This document shows positions 19,634 to 30,076 of a DNA stretch of 30,076 bases, piece after piece. Location of the stretch: the NCBI RefSeq assembly GCF_010093595.1, contig NW_022985462.1, positions 635,711-665,786 of the forward strand, in the 5' to 3' direction. How positions within the stretch are numbered: the stretch's first letter is position 1; every line of letters begins with the position of its first letter. The notes under the pieces are model-generated. The model searched no databases. It saw nothing but the letters and a program-made list of their open reading frames with translations, and was not told the DNA's origin. The position numbers and the translations under genes were made by a program. The stretch is from Mytilinidion resinicola. Its lineage: Eukaryota > Ascomycota > Dothideomycetes > Mytilinidiales > Mytilinidiaceae.

Positions 19634-20734
19634 AGAATACATTTGCATTGCAGAGCTACGAGAGTTATATACAAAGTAGAGTTAGGCGTAGCCCTCCTGC
19701 CAGGACTCCCTACCACGGGCATGGCTTGCTAAACGCGTACCCCTATTCCGTGTGCATCTGATTTGCTCTATAAGCCTATCTCGCAGCTAGCCTCTGCCTC
19801 TTGATAGACCGACACGCGCATCCGTCCTTTCGGGCTACACAGATAGTGTTGTTGGCAAGGGTTTAATCCTTCCTCCGCTGCAGGTCCACCAAAAGTCAGA
19901 GCCCAGTAAAGGGGTGAGGTTCTTGGAGCTATCCGTCGTTGCTATTATACACCACGCCCCGCAGCTCTTTCGGTCCCAGCAGCTGTTTCGCGTTACCTGT
20001 ATTATTCTTATAATAACAGGCCGACCGTGTCTTGCAGATAGAGGTATTGGCCCAACAGCGTGCCTAGTAGCTAGCTGTTGTCCTGATGGCAACCCAACGC
20101 CGTGCGGCTGCCATGCCTCCCGTCCACTAACCAAACTTGTTGTCCTCCCTTAGCCACTACCTGCATCTTTGTCCGTTCCAGCACTGCGTTAATACGTCCT
20201 CCCCCTGCTCCCGAGTCCGTTCCTAGCTCTCTGAGTTCCGGATTAACGTCGCCGCGGCCGAGTCGATATTAATGCAATGAGGATTAACATCGTCCAATGT
20301 GGTTAATAGTGCTAGGATTCTCCCTATCCTCGCTGTAAGCACAATCTCAGAATGGAACAAGTACAGTGGTGTCCTATCCTATTGCCAGGCCTTCTACTCC
20401 CACCAGCAAATGCAGGCGCCGGCTTATAGTCTAGGACGGTGAGCTCCTAGATGGCAATAGGTCGGGTGGTTCTTAAGAAAGTTCCACTGTTCGAATTTCT
20501 GTCTGTAGATGTCGAGTTTTAGTGGTGGCAGGCCGCTAAGACCCGTGAAAACTCTGCTATTCTGGCGGCGTTGAGGACGACGTCTTCAAAGACGACCTCT
20601 AGCCACGACGCAACGCCGCTGCACTAGTAATAAACGTGATTCTCACTCTCGTGTAAGCCTTGCGGTTTAAACGAGACGGAAAGGAACCCCCGTACGATAA
20701 TACGGGTCGAATCACGATTTTGGTGTTCCTTCTT
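19634..20734. other. Non-RIPed DNA between the MULE copies; origin unknown
   Basis: Balanced composition with sharp edges: LINE B on the left, TA-rich MULE DNA on the right. No gene is convincing. A minus-strand frame around 20,050-20,270 (ELRELGTDSGAGGGRINAVL, then MQVVAKGGQQVWLVDG) looks weakly protein-like but stops and shifts soon after. Imperfect hairpins occur at 20,563-20,621 (GGCGGCGTTG against CAACGCCGCT) and near the right edge. No match elsewhere in the window was noticed. Confidence 0.5.
20681..20731. repeat. Nested inverted repeat at the edge of the right MULE
   Basis: AAGGAAC (20,681-20,687) pairs with GTTCCTT (20,725-20,731), and inside it CCCGTA pairs with TACGGG around a six-base loop. 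GGGTCGAATCA in the interior matches 9 of 11 positions of a pol III B-box, but no A-box was found, so I do not call a tRNA or SINE. RIPed MULE DNA begins within a few bases to the right. Confidence 0.45.
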
Positions 20735-23580
20735 ATTTAGGTTATACTAGCACTTTTAAAGCTATAGCAGTACTATATAATAGGAAGCGCATAGTATTAG
20801 TAAATAAAATAATTCGAGATAATCTTTCTAGTAAAATAAGGCCTACGGAAACCTATATAAAGCTACTAAAAAGGGGGGTAACTATTACTATTATAGATAT
20901 TAAAAATAAGCAATAGATATACTAAAATAAGCTTCTTAATAGCCGTGCGCCTATACAGGCCCTTTTCTATATACTAGAAACCTCTGTATTCCCTATAGAT
21001 AATAGCTATAGGAAGAAGTATATATATAACTATATAACCGACTAAAAAAGCTATATAAATTACCTTTTTTTTTATATATCTAAATTCTATTAAAATTCTA
21101 TAGTTTAACTATAATATTATACTAATAAACTATATATATAAAACTAATAAGTTTAGTATACCCTTTTTATATATAACTGGCGTTATATATATAGGTAATA
21201 ACTTTAAGATTATATATTATTTTATTCTAAAAAAGAAAAAGGTAAACTATAACTAGGCAGTATAGCAACTCTATAAGCTCTTTTAACGCTATTCTATCCG
21301 CCTATATATTTTCCTAATAGATAAAAAACAAGCTTTAAAAAACGCGCTATATTAATAATAGCCTAATATTACACGCCTTTTATATATATAGTATATTAAA
21401 AAGAATATTAATACTAAGCTAGCTAAGGTATATAAAAATAAACCGATATTCCCTATAGGCTATACTAATGCGCTAATAGAGAATAATATAGAAGAATAGA
21501 AGGTAGCTAAGGAAAAAAAGTAGTAAAAAAAAAAAAGTAAATTTATTATCTATTAAAGCGCTATATAAAAGCTAGAGAACCCTATTTAATTTAATAAAGC
21601 CTGGAATAAGCTAATAAATAATTATAAAAAGAGGCCTAGTTTTATAGATTATATAGAAGAGGAGTAGAAGTTATATAAATAGGCCTGGGCTACTTACTAT
21701 ATTTAATAAGCTTAGTATTTTAGAATAATATAAGTATCTGCTTATATTTTATTTCTTAATTAGTTTTTAAGCTATTTTTTTATCCTCTTTAGCGCTAGTT
21801 ATTTTATATACTAGCAAACCCCTTATAAAGTTTAGGCTTTAAATTCGCATACTTTAGTATTAAGATTTAGGTCTAGCAGATATAAATTTAGGTGTATAAT
21901 GCTAACTAAGTTTCTTATAGTATTATATTATAGAATAAAAGCGCGTATAGCTAGCTTAAAGGCTTTCTCTAGGTGTTAAATAGCTATCTATTTAATATAC
22001 TACTTAATATCTAGAACCTTATTCTTAATAGTAAGGCTAAATTTAAAAACTATAAGGTAAAGTAGTATATAAAAACTCCGCATAATATTAAAGAAATTAA
22101 ATTCTATAATCTATTCTAGAAAATTACACTGCAGGCTCTTGCTATCCTTAAAAAGCAACTTAAAAAGGCTAAGTTATCTAAATATAATCCTCTTAACTAT
22201 ACTTATATATTTATAAATATATACAGCATACTATGCGCTTATAAGCTATATAATTATCTATATTAGGCGCTTATAAACTATCTAGATCCTGTGCCCTATA
22301 TATAACCGGAAGAAATAGACTACTATTAGTAGTTTGCTCGGCCAGGTATATAATAACCAATTATTCCGTTTAGTCTATTTAAAGAAGTATAAGATCCTGC
22401 TATTATTAAGCGTTAACGGGGCCGCTCTACTGTTAAAAGAAGAGGCTACTATATATATAATAGTATACAGAAAAAGCTATTAAGGTTTAAAATTGCTTTA
22501 GGTACAGGTTTAGCAGCTTAATATAGAGGTGAACAGGACGGATAATAAGGTATAGCTCTACAACACTTGCCAGCGTCTTTACAGCAAATTCCGGCTATTC
22601 CTGTCCGTTAGAATACCCCTTAGTTAACGGCTACACCTGCTAGGACTGGTATTAATATTTCTTAAATTAATCCGGCCCTTCTTAAGCCTACGGCAGCACC
22701 TATAGCAGTATCTATAGCAGCGCATACAGCAGTATATACAGCAGCGCATATAGCAGCGCCTATAGCAGCGCCTACGGCTACACCTACGGCTGCACCTACG
22801 GCTAAGAAGCGCGGCCGGCCGCCTGGTGCAAAGGATAAGGTACTACGGAAAAAGGTATAAGCTTAGAGGCAAGATAGTGCTTAGTCTTAACTTTAGGTGG
22901 AATAAGAGGATAACTATGCGGATATTCTACGACAGATTGCAGCTCTATAAGCACGTCTAGGAGGGTCTTAGCGTCCAGCAGGTGTTGCTATAGGCACTGC
23001 TAAATTATTAAGCCGGCCGAAGAGCTGTAGGAACGTTCTAGGGCCTGCAGAGTATTAATTTAAAAGGGAGGCTAAGGCGTATATAGATTAGTATAAGGAG
23101 TAGGTGCAGGCGGCGATGCTAAGGGGCCAGGCTTAATATAAAGGAGCTGTAATAAGGTAAGGTTTTAATAGGTTTAGCATACTTATAGGTATATAGGCAC
23201 TTCTAGACCTAAACTTAGACTAGGTAGTAATATATAAGCTTGTACGCGAGCCCGTACGGAGGCTATACGAATTGGAAAGGCTATATAGCCGTACGTAAGG
23301 CTATACGTAAGGCTATATATACAGCTGCATAAACTAGAAAAAATGCGCCGTAAAATAGAGAGGCTATATAGCTATACTAATTTATATAGCCTTACGTATA
23401 GCCTTACGTATAGCAGAGATGCACGTGCAGATAGACGTAAAGGTAAATGTTCGGAGGCCTCCTGCCGGACCTCCGAGCCAATTAGAAGGCGGTGAAGTAA
23501 TAGAGGGGTAAAGGGTGTACGATTAGTCGTTGGGGGGTGTACGATTATTCGTTAGAGGGTATACGATTAGCCCTCCCCTA
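20735..23580 (+). mobile_element. MULE DNA transposon, right copy, RIP-mutated
   Basis: Plus-strand MULE. The 3' end (about 23,510-23,580) carries the inverted 22-bp repeats and GCCCTCCCCTA terminus. The transposase relic covers most of the interior and the palindromic block lies at 23,277-23,415. The 5' end is placed where TA-rich DNA starts; I could not find the inverted partner of the GGGGAGGGCTAATCG terminus there, so the element may be 5'-truncated or that end may be decayed. Confidence 0.8.
20800..22960 (+). pseudogene. MULE transposase (right copy), RIP-mutated
   Basis: Read with TAA/TAG as former Gln/Trp. The MULE catalytic region shows NNFKIIYYFILKKKKVNY (about 21,200), then LIDKKQALKNALY (about 21,315-21,355), where family members have an Asp in TDxxxAL. 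LLYI-stop-YIKKNINTKL follows (21,373-21,420), the decayed form of the hallmark LLCIWHIxKNI. A helical segment with FNKAWNKLINNY comes next, followed by the SWIM-type end, TAA repeats and KKRGRPPGAKDK AT-hook (about 22,810). MULE transposases cut and paste DNA via a DDE active site in the nucleus. Many stop codons make this copy dead; it could be moved only in trans. Confidence 0.78.
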
Positions 23581-23589
23581 TCTATATAT

Positions 23590-25095
23590 TGCAGAAAAAG
23601 TAAAATTTTATAAAATTGCGTTTTGCTTTAAAAAGGCCTTTATAGCAGCGGTAAATATGCTCCTATTTATCTAAAATAGGAAGACTAATATATTTCTATT
23701 AGTATTAGGAGATATATAAGTATAGATTTTTTACCTATTATTTTCTAGATTATAAGAAGGTATAGGATAAATACCGTTTACAGGCCGGAATATCTCCTAG
23801 TATACAACGCTGCAGTTGTTTTTAAGAAGTATAAAAAGGTTTTAAAGGGCTAAAATACTTTCCGAGCTTTATAGTAGAACTGTAAGTACTAAAGTATCTA
23901 TAAGGTAATTGCGTTCTAGAACTATATAGCAGATAACCCGGTTAAAATAGCTGCGGCGCAGGTTGCTATTTATCTCGCGCTTAAAATTACAGACTTACCG
24001 GTAATTTCTTTAGTAGTTTTTTAGCTTATTAGCGCAGAGCTTTTATTTTTAATAGTATAAAGTTTCTAGCTAAGCCTTTAGGCTGTTATATATTTCCTTT
24101 AATATAGCTTTAATCTAATATAAAAGGTTTTTAATTTCCTTACTAAGGTTAATAAAATCCGGGCGCTTTTTTAATTCCTTTTATATCTTAGCTATAAGCA
24201 ATTATAGAAAACTAAGTATTTATTTTATAGAAGCTAAATAAAAATCTTTATTAATATCTTACTATTATTTAAGGTTAAGGAAAAATACTATACTATTTAT
24301 ATTACTTATATTATCTAGATAGCTGCTAATAAAAGTTTTAGAATTTCTATGCCCGGTAAATTTTATTACCTAGCTAAGTAAGTAGCCGTTATCTACTACT
24401 AATTAGTTGTCGATTATTAGTTATACTATAGAAGAATCCTAACTTACTATTAACTTTAATAAGCGCTTTCCTTTTAATAGTATAGAGCCCTATACCTTCT
24501 ATAAAATCTGCCTACCTAGCCTAATCTAAATACTGCTTACTCTATATAGTTTTAGATTTAGCCTTAGTAGTAGGCCTAATTTTAGTTATTTCTAGGTAAA
24601 TTAGCAGGTTTAGAACTTTCTCTTCCTATTCTATAATCTAGAATTTCTTTTTTAGTAGAGGCCTAGCGTTAAAAACTTCCTAAATAGTTTTATAGTCCTA
24701 AAATGCGTTAGCTATAAGGAAAATAAAAAGAAAAAATAGAATAGAGTTAGTAAAAAAAGAAAGTATAGGATTTCACCTTTTATAGTATAGATATTTTAGC
24801 CTATAAATAAGGTTAATCTATAATAAATTACGGCTATTCTTAACTTACTTTTTTAAAGTATTATTTATGCCTTTAGTATACTTTTTTTTTAAAGCTTACT
24901 TTAATTTCTAGTTTACTATTTTTCTATATAACTATATAAATAAGGTCCTATTTAAAGTAGTTAATATTAAATATATTGCTTTTTTTTTCTCTAAAACTAA
25001 TCTTATATATTAATATATATACTTTTTATAGCCTTATAGAAAAGTAATAGTATATATTTAATAAGCTAGATTAATAAACTTAATATAGCCGGATA
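23590..25095 (-). pseudogene. RIP-destroyed tyrosine-recombinase-like protein (DUF3435/FluG-domain type)
   Basis: Minus strand. The reading NAF-stop-DYKTI (about 24,690) is followed by a basic linker and GLYTIKRKAL (about 24,470-24,500), aligning with the box-II HxxR motif (Tyr here where His is expected). In a shifted frame comes DNGYLLS-stop-VIKFTGHRN, then SKTFISSYLDNIS (about 24,310-24,380): the GH...Y signature of tyrosine recombinases. Downstream NKDFYLASIK, KELKKRPDFINLSKEIKNL and a C-terminal part with FNRVICYIVLER and RPVNGIYPIPSYN (Cys-x4-Cys now Tyr) match a large fungal family with a zinc-binding tail. Such proteins catalyse DNA strand exchange or derive from such enzymes. There are numerous stops and at least one frame change. 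It fills the gap between the MULE and LINE B. I cannot tell whether it is a Starship captain or another branch. Confidence 0.62.
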
Positions 25096-25172
25096 GTATA
25101 TTATTATTATTATTATTATTAGGTTCTATTAGGCCGATTTAGCTCCTATTAGGGTTTATACGGCAGTGCTAT

Positions 25173-28100
25173 CTAGGTTTTATTTATAAAGGGAAACCGT
25201 TCGCTCTATAGCGGTTAGGTAAAAACCTTATTTTCTATAGTATATAACGCCTTGCGTTTCTTTTATTTCTGCGCGGCTGTAGAAAACGCGTAGCAGCTCT
25301 ATAAGTATTACTATAGAGTAAGCTATCTTAATATATTCTCTAGAATTAATCCGGTGTCCGTAGGCCCTAGGTTCTAGAGTTATACGGTGTTTAAATAGTT
25401 AGTAAGGTCTAGGGTCTGTATTAGGGCGCGCGTGCCCTTACTATACGCGCGTGCCCTTTTTTTTAAAAGCTAAGGTATTAAATTAAAGGATAATAGGAAA
25501 TTAAGGGGTTGCCCTATTATAGGCATGCCTATAGCTATATAATATACGTGTATATATATAGTTCTATTCTTAGGGCGTGGCTATATAAGTCGGCTGGCTG
25601 TATAGCTAGCTTTTCCGTTGCTATTTCTTTAGCTATAGAGAGGTAGAGTAGAAGGTTTATCTAGTGCAGGAACTATTATAAAACGGCTTTATTTCCCTTA
25701 TAGTCTTTATATAGCTATATATACGTTCTTATTCTAGCCTTAAAAAATATATCGCCTCTGCTATTGCGGTGTTATTTACAGTATATTACTACGTGCTTTA
25801 GAAACTATAGTATATACCCGCAGAAGTATACGGGCGAAGGGTAATTAGGCACCCTTATATAGTGCAGGTATATATTAAGCCCTATATATTCCGTTTATAG
25901 GAGCGTAATAATTAAGCTTTCTACTTTTATAAGCTTATAGTATTTAGTTGCCTAATTTTTATTCTATTTTATATTAAGGGCCGGCGTAGGAGAGCCCCTT
26001 TATTTTTTCCTATAGGCCTTCTATTTATTCCTCCACCCTTCCTTATATATTTCCTATATTGCTCCTTGTTTTAAAAGCTTATATAAGTTATCTAACTGCC
26101 TTTTATACTTTAGGGCTAGTGCTATAGCTTTAACTATAAGCCTCTTTAGTATATTACGCCGACTTAGCTTATATTTAGGCGTTTTCCTAGGCTTATAGTA
26201 TTTTCTAATAGTATCTCTAATAGTATAGTATATAGTCTTAATATACTTTCTAGCCTAGCCTATGCGCGTGCAGTCTGCGTATACTACTGTAAGTTCCTCT
26301 AGCTTAAGCCTTAAAAAAGGGTAAAAGGTCTTATATTTAAGCGTTTTAATATCTATTATCTTATACGCCCCTATAATAGTATAGAGGTAATAGTTCTAGG
26401 CCGTTTTAAGTTATTTAATTTTTGCTTTGCTAATTTATTCCTTTATATCTAGCGTTAGAAACCAGGTGGTACACCTATATATAAGAACCGGCCTAATAAC
26501 TGCTAAGTATATATACTATACTTTTTAGAAGCTTACGCTCTATATTAATACTATTAGCCGTGTAAGGGCTTTTATTTATACTATAGCCTTTTCCTTTATA
26601 ATACGTATATACGGGCCCTATTTAAGTTTAGAGTTTACCTAGACTCTAAGCACGCGGAGCTTTATAATTAGGCCCTTTATAAAGCCCTAGATGTTTACTA
26701 TAGCCTTTATATTTACCGCATTTAAACGGCGCCTTATAAAGTATATAAGGTAATACTTATCCGGGGCGAATACTATACTATACTTCTTTGCCCACTCTAT
26801 ACACTATACGTGCGCACTTTTAATTACCCTGTAGTTCTTTTCTATACTTCTGCTAAATATAAAAATATTAGTATTATCTATAAACCTATAGGCTATTATA
26901 TTGCCTTTTTATAGTGCCGGCAGAAGCGTGCTTATAAAGAATAAAAAAAGGATTAGTAAGAGTAAGGATTTTTATAGTATACCTATATTAACTAGAATAG
27001 TTTTAGTAATATATCTTCTAATAGAAAGTTTTATAGTTCGGTTCTATAGGAATAATTCTATAAATTAGACTATCTATTCTAGTATATATTAAACCTGTAG
27101 GTTATATATTATTCTCTTATAAAATACTCTATTAAAGGCCCCTAAAATATCTAGGCTAAAAAGGAAGGTAATAAGGTAAAGGTTGCCCTTTTATATAGTT
27201 TATATTTGTTCCGTAAAAAGTTCTAGTACTGTTTGCGTAGATTATTCGGGCCTTACGCCTATTTAGCTCGGTAGGAGCATGCCTTTCTCCTCTGCTATTT
27301 TAGATAGTTTTCGTGCTATAATACGTTTAAGCAGCTTGCCTACTATTTCCAGCAGCGTAATTAGCCTATATAACTTCGCTATATTATAGAACGCTTTCTA
27401 AGGCTTATATAGCACTACGGTAATTAATTTTTTATACGGCTGTAGGTAGTGCCCTATATATATATACCTAGTAAAAAACCTGGCTAGTATTAGTACTAGC
27501 TGCGTTTTATATTTCTTAAGAATTCTGTTAGTTATTTTTATAATACCTAGGGCCTTATCCGGGGCTATTTCTATTAGCGCGGAAAAGATATTTTCTACTA
27601 TAATATTTTATAAGGACTTATATAGCTCTAGGTATTAGTATTTTTTAATATTAGAGAGGTCTGCCTTTATAGAAAGTAGGAAAAACTATTTTATAAGTAT
27701 TTAGGCCTTAGTTTTGTTATCTATATAAAGCGTTGCGTTATTAGGCCGTAAAAAAAAAGGGAATTAAGGCGGTGGCCGTAGTTTCTTTCTAATAGTTCTG
27801 CTCTATTTAGCTAGCTTCTATACGCTTTTCGGATCTAACGTAATTTTATCTACTGTGCGGCGCTATACTTTTATACTTTTTTTACGTATAGCCCTTTTCT
27901 TTCTATTATACTATACTTTATATAAAATCTAGTCCTCTACTATTTTTAATAAGCGCCAGGTTCTATAGGCCTACCTTATCTCCTGCACTTCCTTAGTATA
28001 CTCTATTAACTACGCAGGTAATACTTATTTTAATAGCTTTATAAGTAGTATAGTTTCGTCTATTATAGCTTATATATACTTATATAGGCGGTGTGCAAAT

Positions 28101-28930
28101 ATATTAAGATTTTCTTCCGTTTCCTGCAGGTTATTCTAAGTTTCTAGCTCGTTTAGTTATATTACTAGGTTCTTTTATACTTTTTTCTATACTATATCCT
28201 TCTATAGCCTATACTATAGGGGTTTAGCTGCCTTTAGTAGTAAAATATCGAACTTTATATATATAGGCCGGTAATTAGAGTTGCAGTTCTATTCCTTTTA
28301 TACTATAGAGGAAATTATTCGTTCTATTAGCCACCCTATTATAAATATAAGGTTAATTATAGACTATAATATTCCTCTTACCTATATTTCTAGCCCTTCC
28401 TCTATAGCTAGGTCTATACCTGCTTCGCGCGTAATACGGAGGAGCTTTTCTACTTACTCCTTAATTTATATAACTTAAACTTCTTTCTATAGCAGATAGT
28501 ATAGGTTTATATCTCCGATAAATATATATTCCGCTTTAGTATTATTTAGCAGTAGGGGTAGTTCCTATATAATACTATTAGGGTTTAGGTTATAGATATT
28601 ATAAATATAGATCTTTTCTTCCCCTGCATAAAAAAAAAAGGTGTTAAGATTTAGTAAGTAGTATATAACCGTCTACTTATTAATATCTAGTTGTTTATTA
28701 ATATATATATAGGCTTTTATATATTCCTCTCCTATATATAGTAGATAGTATAACTTTATTATATGCGTTATATATACTATATACCTCTGCTCCTGCCTAC
28801 GTAGATTTCTCTATAGTTTTTATATAGCTAGTACTATAGGTTACAGGCTAGCGTTCTCCGCCTTTTTAAGGAACTCCTTTTAAGTTATTAAGTTCTTATA
28901 AACGTTATACTGTATAATAGTAAGGTTGTT
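25173..28930 (-). pseudogene. LINE B ORF2: endonuclease, reverse transcriptase, zinc region, extension
   Basis: Minus-strand reading. The endonuclease N-terminus is LTIIQYNVYK (about 28,900-28,925), its metal loop IFIGDINLYYLL (about 28,490-28,535). Reverse transcriptase motif A is SLDILGAFNRVF (about 27,120-27,165), motif B GIL-stop-KSLLLLILFLFF (about 26,930-26,985), and motif C FIDNTNIFIFS (about 26,870-26,905), formerly F-I-D-D. The zinc region is near 25,810-25,850 and the C-terminal extension reaches 25,173. These activities nick the target and reverse-transcribe the RNA in place. Reading frames are riddled with TAA/TAG. Compared with LINE A it lacks the 9-bp coding repeat. Confidence 0.82.
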
Positions 28931-29099
28931 TAGTTATTCTAATATTAGTTTATTTTAGTGTCCTCTTATTATTTCTTAGCTTACCTATTATCTACCTAGG
29001 TTTTTTACTTAGTATAGATTTATTAGTTAGCTAAGTTGTCTTATAATAATAGTATTTAAACCTCTCTACTTAATATTAGCCAATTACTTCTACTATATA

Positions 29100-29872
29100 T
29101 AGTTTATATAGCTAGCTGTAATAATACTTCCGGCAGCATAGCTAATCGGTTAGGTCGCGTAAATTAGGCGGGCTGCGTTCTACTTCCGATTCTAAATACC
29201 TTATTAATGGCGGGCTGGTTTTTATCCGCTATAAGCACCTTCTTTAGCCGCCTAGGTCCGGGTTTCTTCGAGGGTGCAGGTATAGTAGAAGCTGTAGATG
29301 TTATAAAGTCTATAAAAAAGGGCTTTTTTGCTTATATCTTAAACTCCCTTATATATTGCACTCTCTTTTTTAGAGCTATTTTCCTTGCGTGCTGTTATTT
29401 ATTATATAACTGCGCTTAGAATATATATAGTTTATTGCGCTCTATAGGGTATTAGCGTGGTGTTATTTATTTTTTATTAAGGGCCCTTTACTAGGCCCCC
29501 TTTCGAATAGTGTATTTAGCACTATATAATAGGTGGTTTCTATTATAGTTTACGTATTTCTTAATAGTCTTATCCGGGCACACTTTTATATTATACTCGC
29601 CTGCGCACACTGCGTATTTAATATTCTTTTTGCAGTACCTTATAATGTGCCCGTAGCCCTAGCAGTTAAAGCACTGTATAGCTGTAAATCCTACCTTATA
29701 CCTTAAGGTGTTAAGTATATAGCCTTTTTAAGCGATGCTGTTATTAATAGCGTTGTTTGCTATTGCTTCTATTTATACACCTATAATAGCCGAGCTTACA
29801 CGCCGTGCTAGGTTTACCCGCGCCGCAGTAATAGCTGCCTTATTTTTCTATATAATTTTATTAATTATAAGT
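29100..29872 (-). pseudogene. LINE B ORF1 C-terminal part with CCHC knuckles
   Basis: Minus-strand reading aligned to LINE A ORF1: LGLIINKI near the 29,872 edge, then AAITAARVNLARRVSSAI, then the knuckle CFNC-stop-GYGHIIRYCKKN and second knuckle YAVCAGEYN (about 29,570-29,690). The first CCHC is complete here, clearer than in LINE A. The N-terminal half of gag is absent, cut at the junction with the next element. The downstream limit is approximate. Confidence 0.72.
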
Positions 29873-29878
29873 CCTAGG

Positions 29879-30076
29879 TTATTATTATTATTAAATTCTA
29901 TTACGCTGGTGTAGCTCCTGTTAGGGTCCATGCAGCTGTTCTATCTAGGCTAGTTTACAAGGAGAAACCGTTTGCTGCCATGCAGCGTTCGGATGAAAAC
30001 CCCGTCCTCTGCGGTGTATAGCGCTGAGCGCTCTTCTCGTTGTTGTATAGCTATTGGGGACACGTGGTAGATCTAT
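29879..30076 (-). mobile_element. 3' end of another LINE family A copy, lightly mutated, running off the window
   Basis: It begins with a TTA tail (29,879-29,894) and matches the reverse complement of 7,930-8,122. Compared with LINE A it keeps C or G at many sites where LINE A has T or A. It seems to have inserted in the gag of LINE B, or LINE B ends there. Confidence 0.85.
29950..30075 (-). pseudogene. LINE A ORF2 extreme C-terminus, open in this fragment
   Basis: Partial; the upstream part is outside the window. The frame reads IYHVSPIAIQQREERSALYT, then AEDGVFIRTLHGSKRFLLVN, then TAG at 29,950-29,952, without any internal stop. It aligns with LINE B (HASPTAAQKQKERKALYT) with no gap up to RTL/RPL. 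It is the least mutated sample of the family-A extension and may belong to an element that is still intact; whether it is a pseudogene cannot be judged from this piece. Confidence 0.7.

Larger units (their letters stand above)
25100..29872 (-). mobile_element. Tad1-like LINE retrotransposon, family B, RIP-mutated
   Basis: Reverse orientation: the 3' tail is the TTA run at 25,100-25,122 and the gag zinc knuckles lie near 29,570-29,690. It contains most of the element but lacks the start of gag; similarity to LINE A gag continues up to about 29,872, where the tail of another LINE begins. The last 0.94 kb is the mutated twin of 18,700-19,633. Confidence 0.85.

Noticed and set aside
20681..20731. 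tRNA gene or tRNA-derived SINE
   Set aside because: A B-box-like GGGTCGAATCA and a hairpin are present, but no A-box, cloverleaf or anticodon arm could be drawn.
29207..29419. 70-codon plus-strand frame beginning MAGWFLSAIST
   Set aside because: Antisense to the LINE B ORF1 end/ORF1-ORF2 spacer.

Overview
This window looks like a repeat-rich, accessory-type stretch of a filamentous ascomycete (Pezizomycotina) genome. About two thirds of it is extremely TA-rich. Old coding frames there stay open for kilobases except for TAA/TAG/TGA replacing CAA/CAG/CGA/TGG, which is the signature of repeat-induced point mutation (RIP: C-to-T, mainly at CpA, on both strands). Short islands of balanced composition lie between. 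I see no bacterial operons, no rRNA and no convincing tRNA.

Layout. Positions 1-2,080 hold a RIP-destroyed patatin-like phospholipase gene with a RING-like zinc cluster (minus strand). Positions 2,236-8,122 hold a nearly full-length Tad1-like LINE retrotransposon (family A, plus strand): ORF1 gag in one frame and ORF2 (endonuclease, reverse transcriptase, zinc region, unusual C-terminal extension) in another, with no frameshift detected at the points checked. Positions 8,123-11,000 are RIP-mutated DNA I cannot name. Positions 11,000-16,756 form the gene island: a small coiled-coil-type ORF with one nonsense codon, one intact two-exon gene for a single-pass membrane protein with a Cys-rich PAN/Apple-like outer domain (13,085-13,951), and a BTB/POZ gene that lacks a visible first exon and carries an in-frame TGA. 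From 16,757 to 23,580 two copies of a fungal MULE DNA transposon lie in inverted orientation. The left copy stops exactly at the tail of a 5'-truncated family-B LINE (18,700-19,633), and about 1.1 kb of unassigned, non-RIPed DNA lies between that LINE and the right copy. Positions 23,590-25,095 hold a RIP-destroyed fungal tyrosine-recombinase-like (DUF3435/FluG-domain type) gene. Positions 25,100-29,872 hold a long family-B LINE on the minus strand, its gag end abutting the tail of another, hardly mutated, family-A LINE that runs off the window.

How it fits together. Lightly and heavily mutated copies of the same elements are present side by side (LINE B, LINE A 3' end, MULE), so the window has its own control for the mutation process. 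Only the PAN-type gene looks intact; the rest are mobile elements or relics. A tyrosine-recombinase relic and a patatin-like relic in one 25-kb stretch recall the gene content of Starship giant transposons, but no Starship boundary is visible. All identifications come from reading frames and remembered family motifs; no database search was possible.
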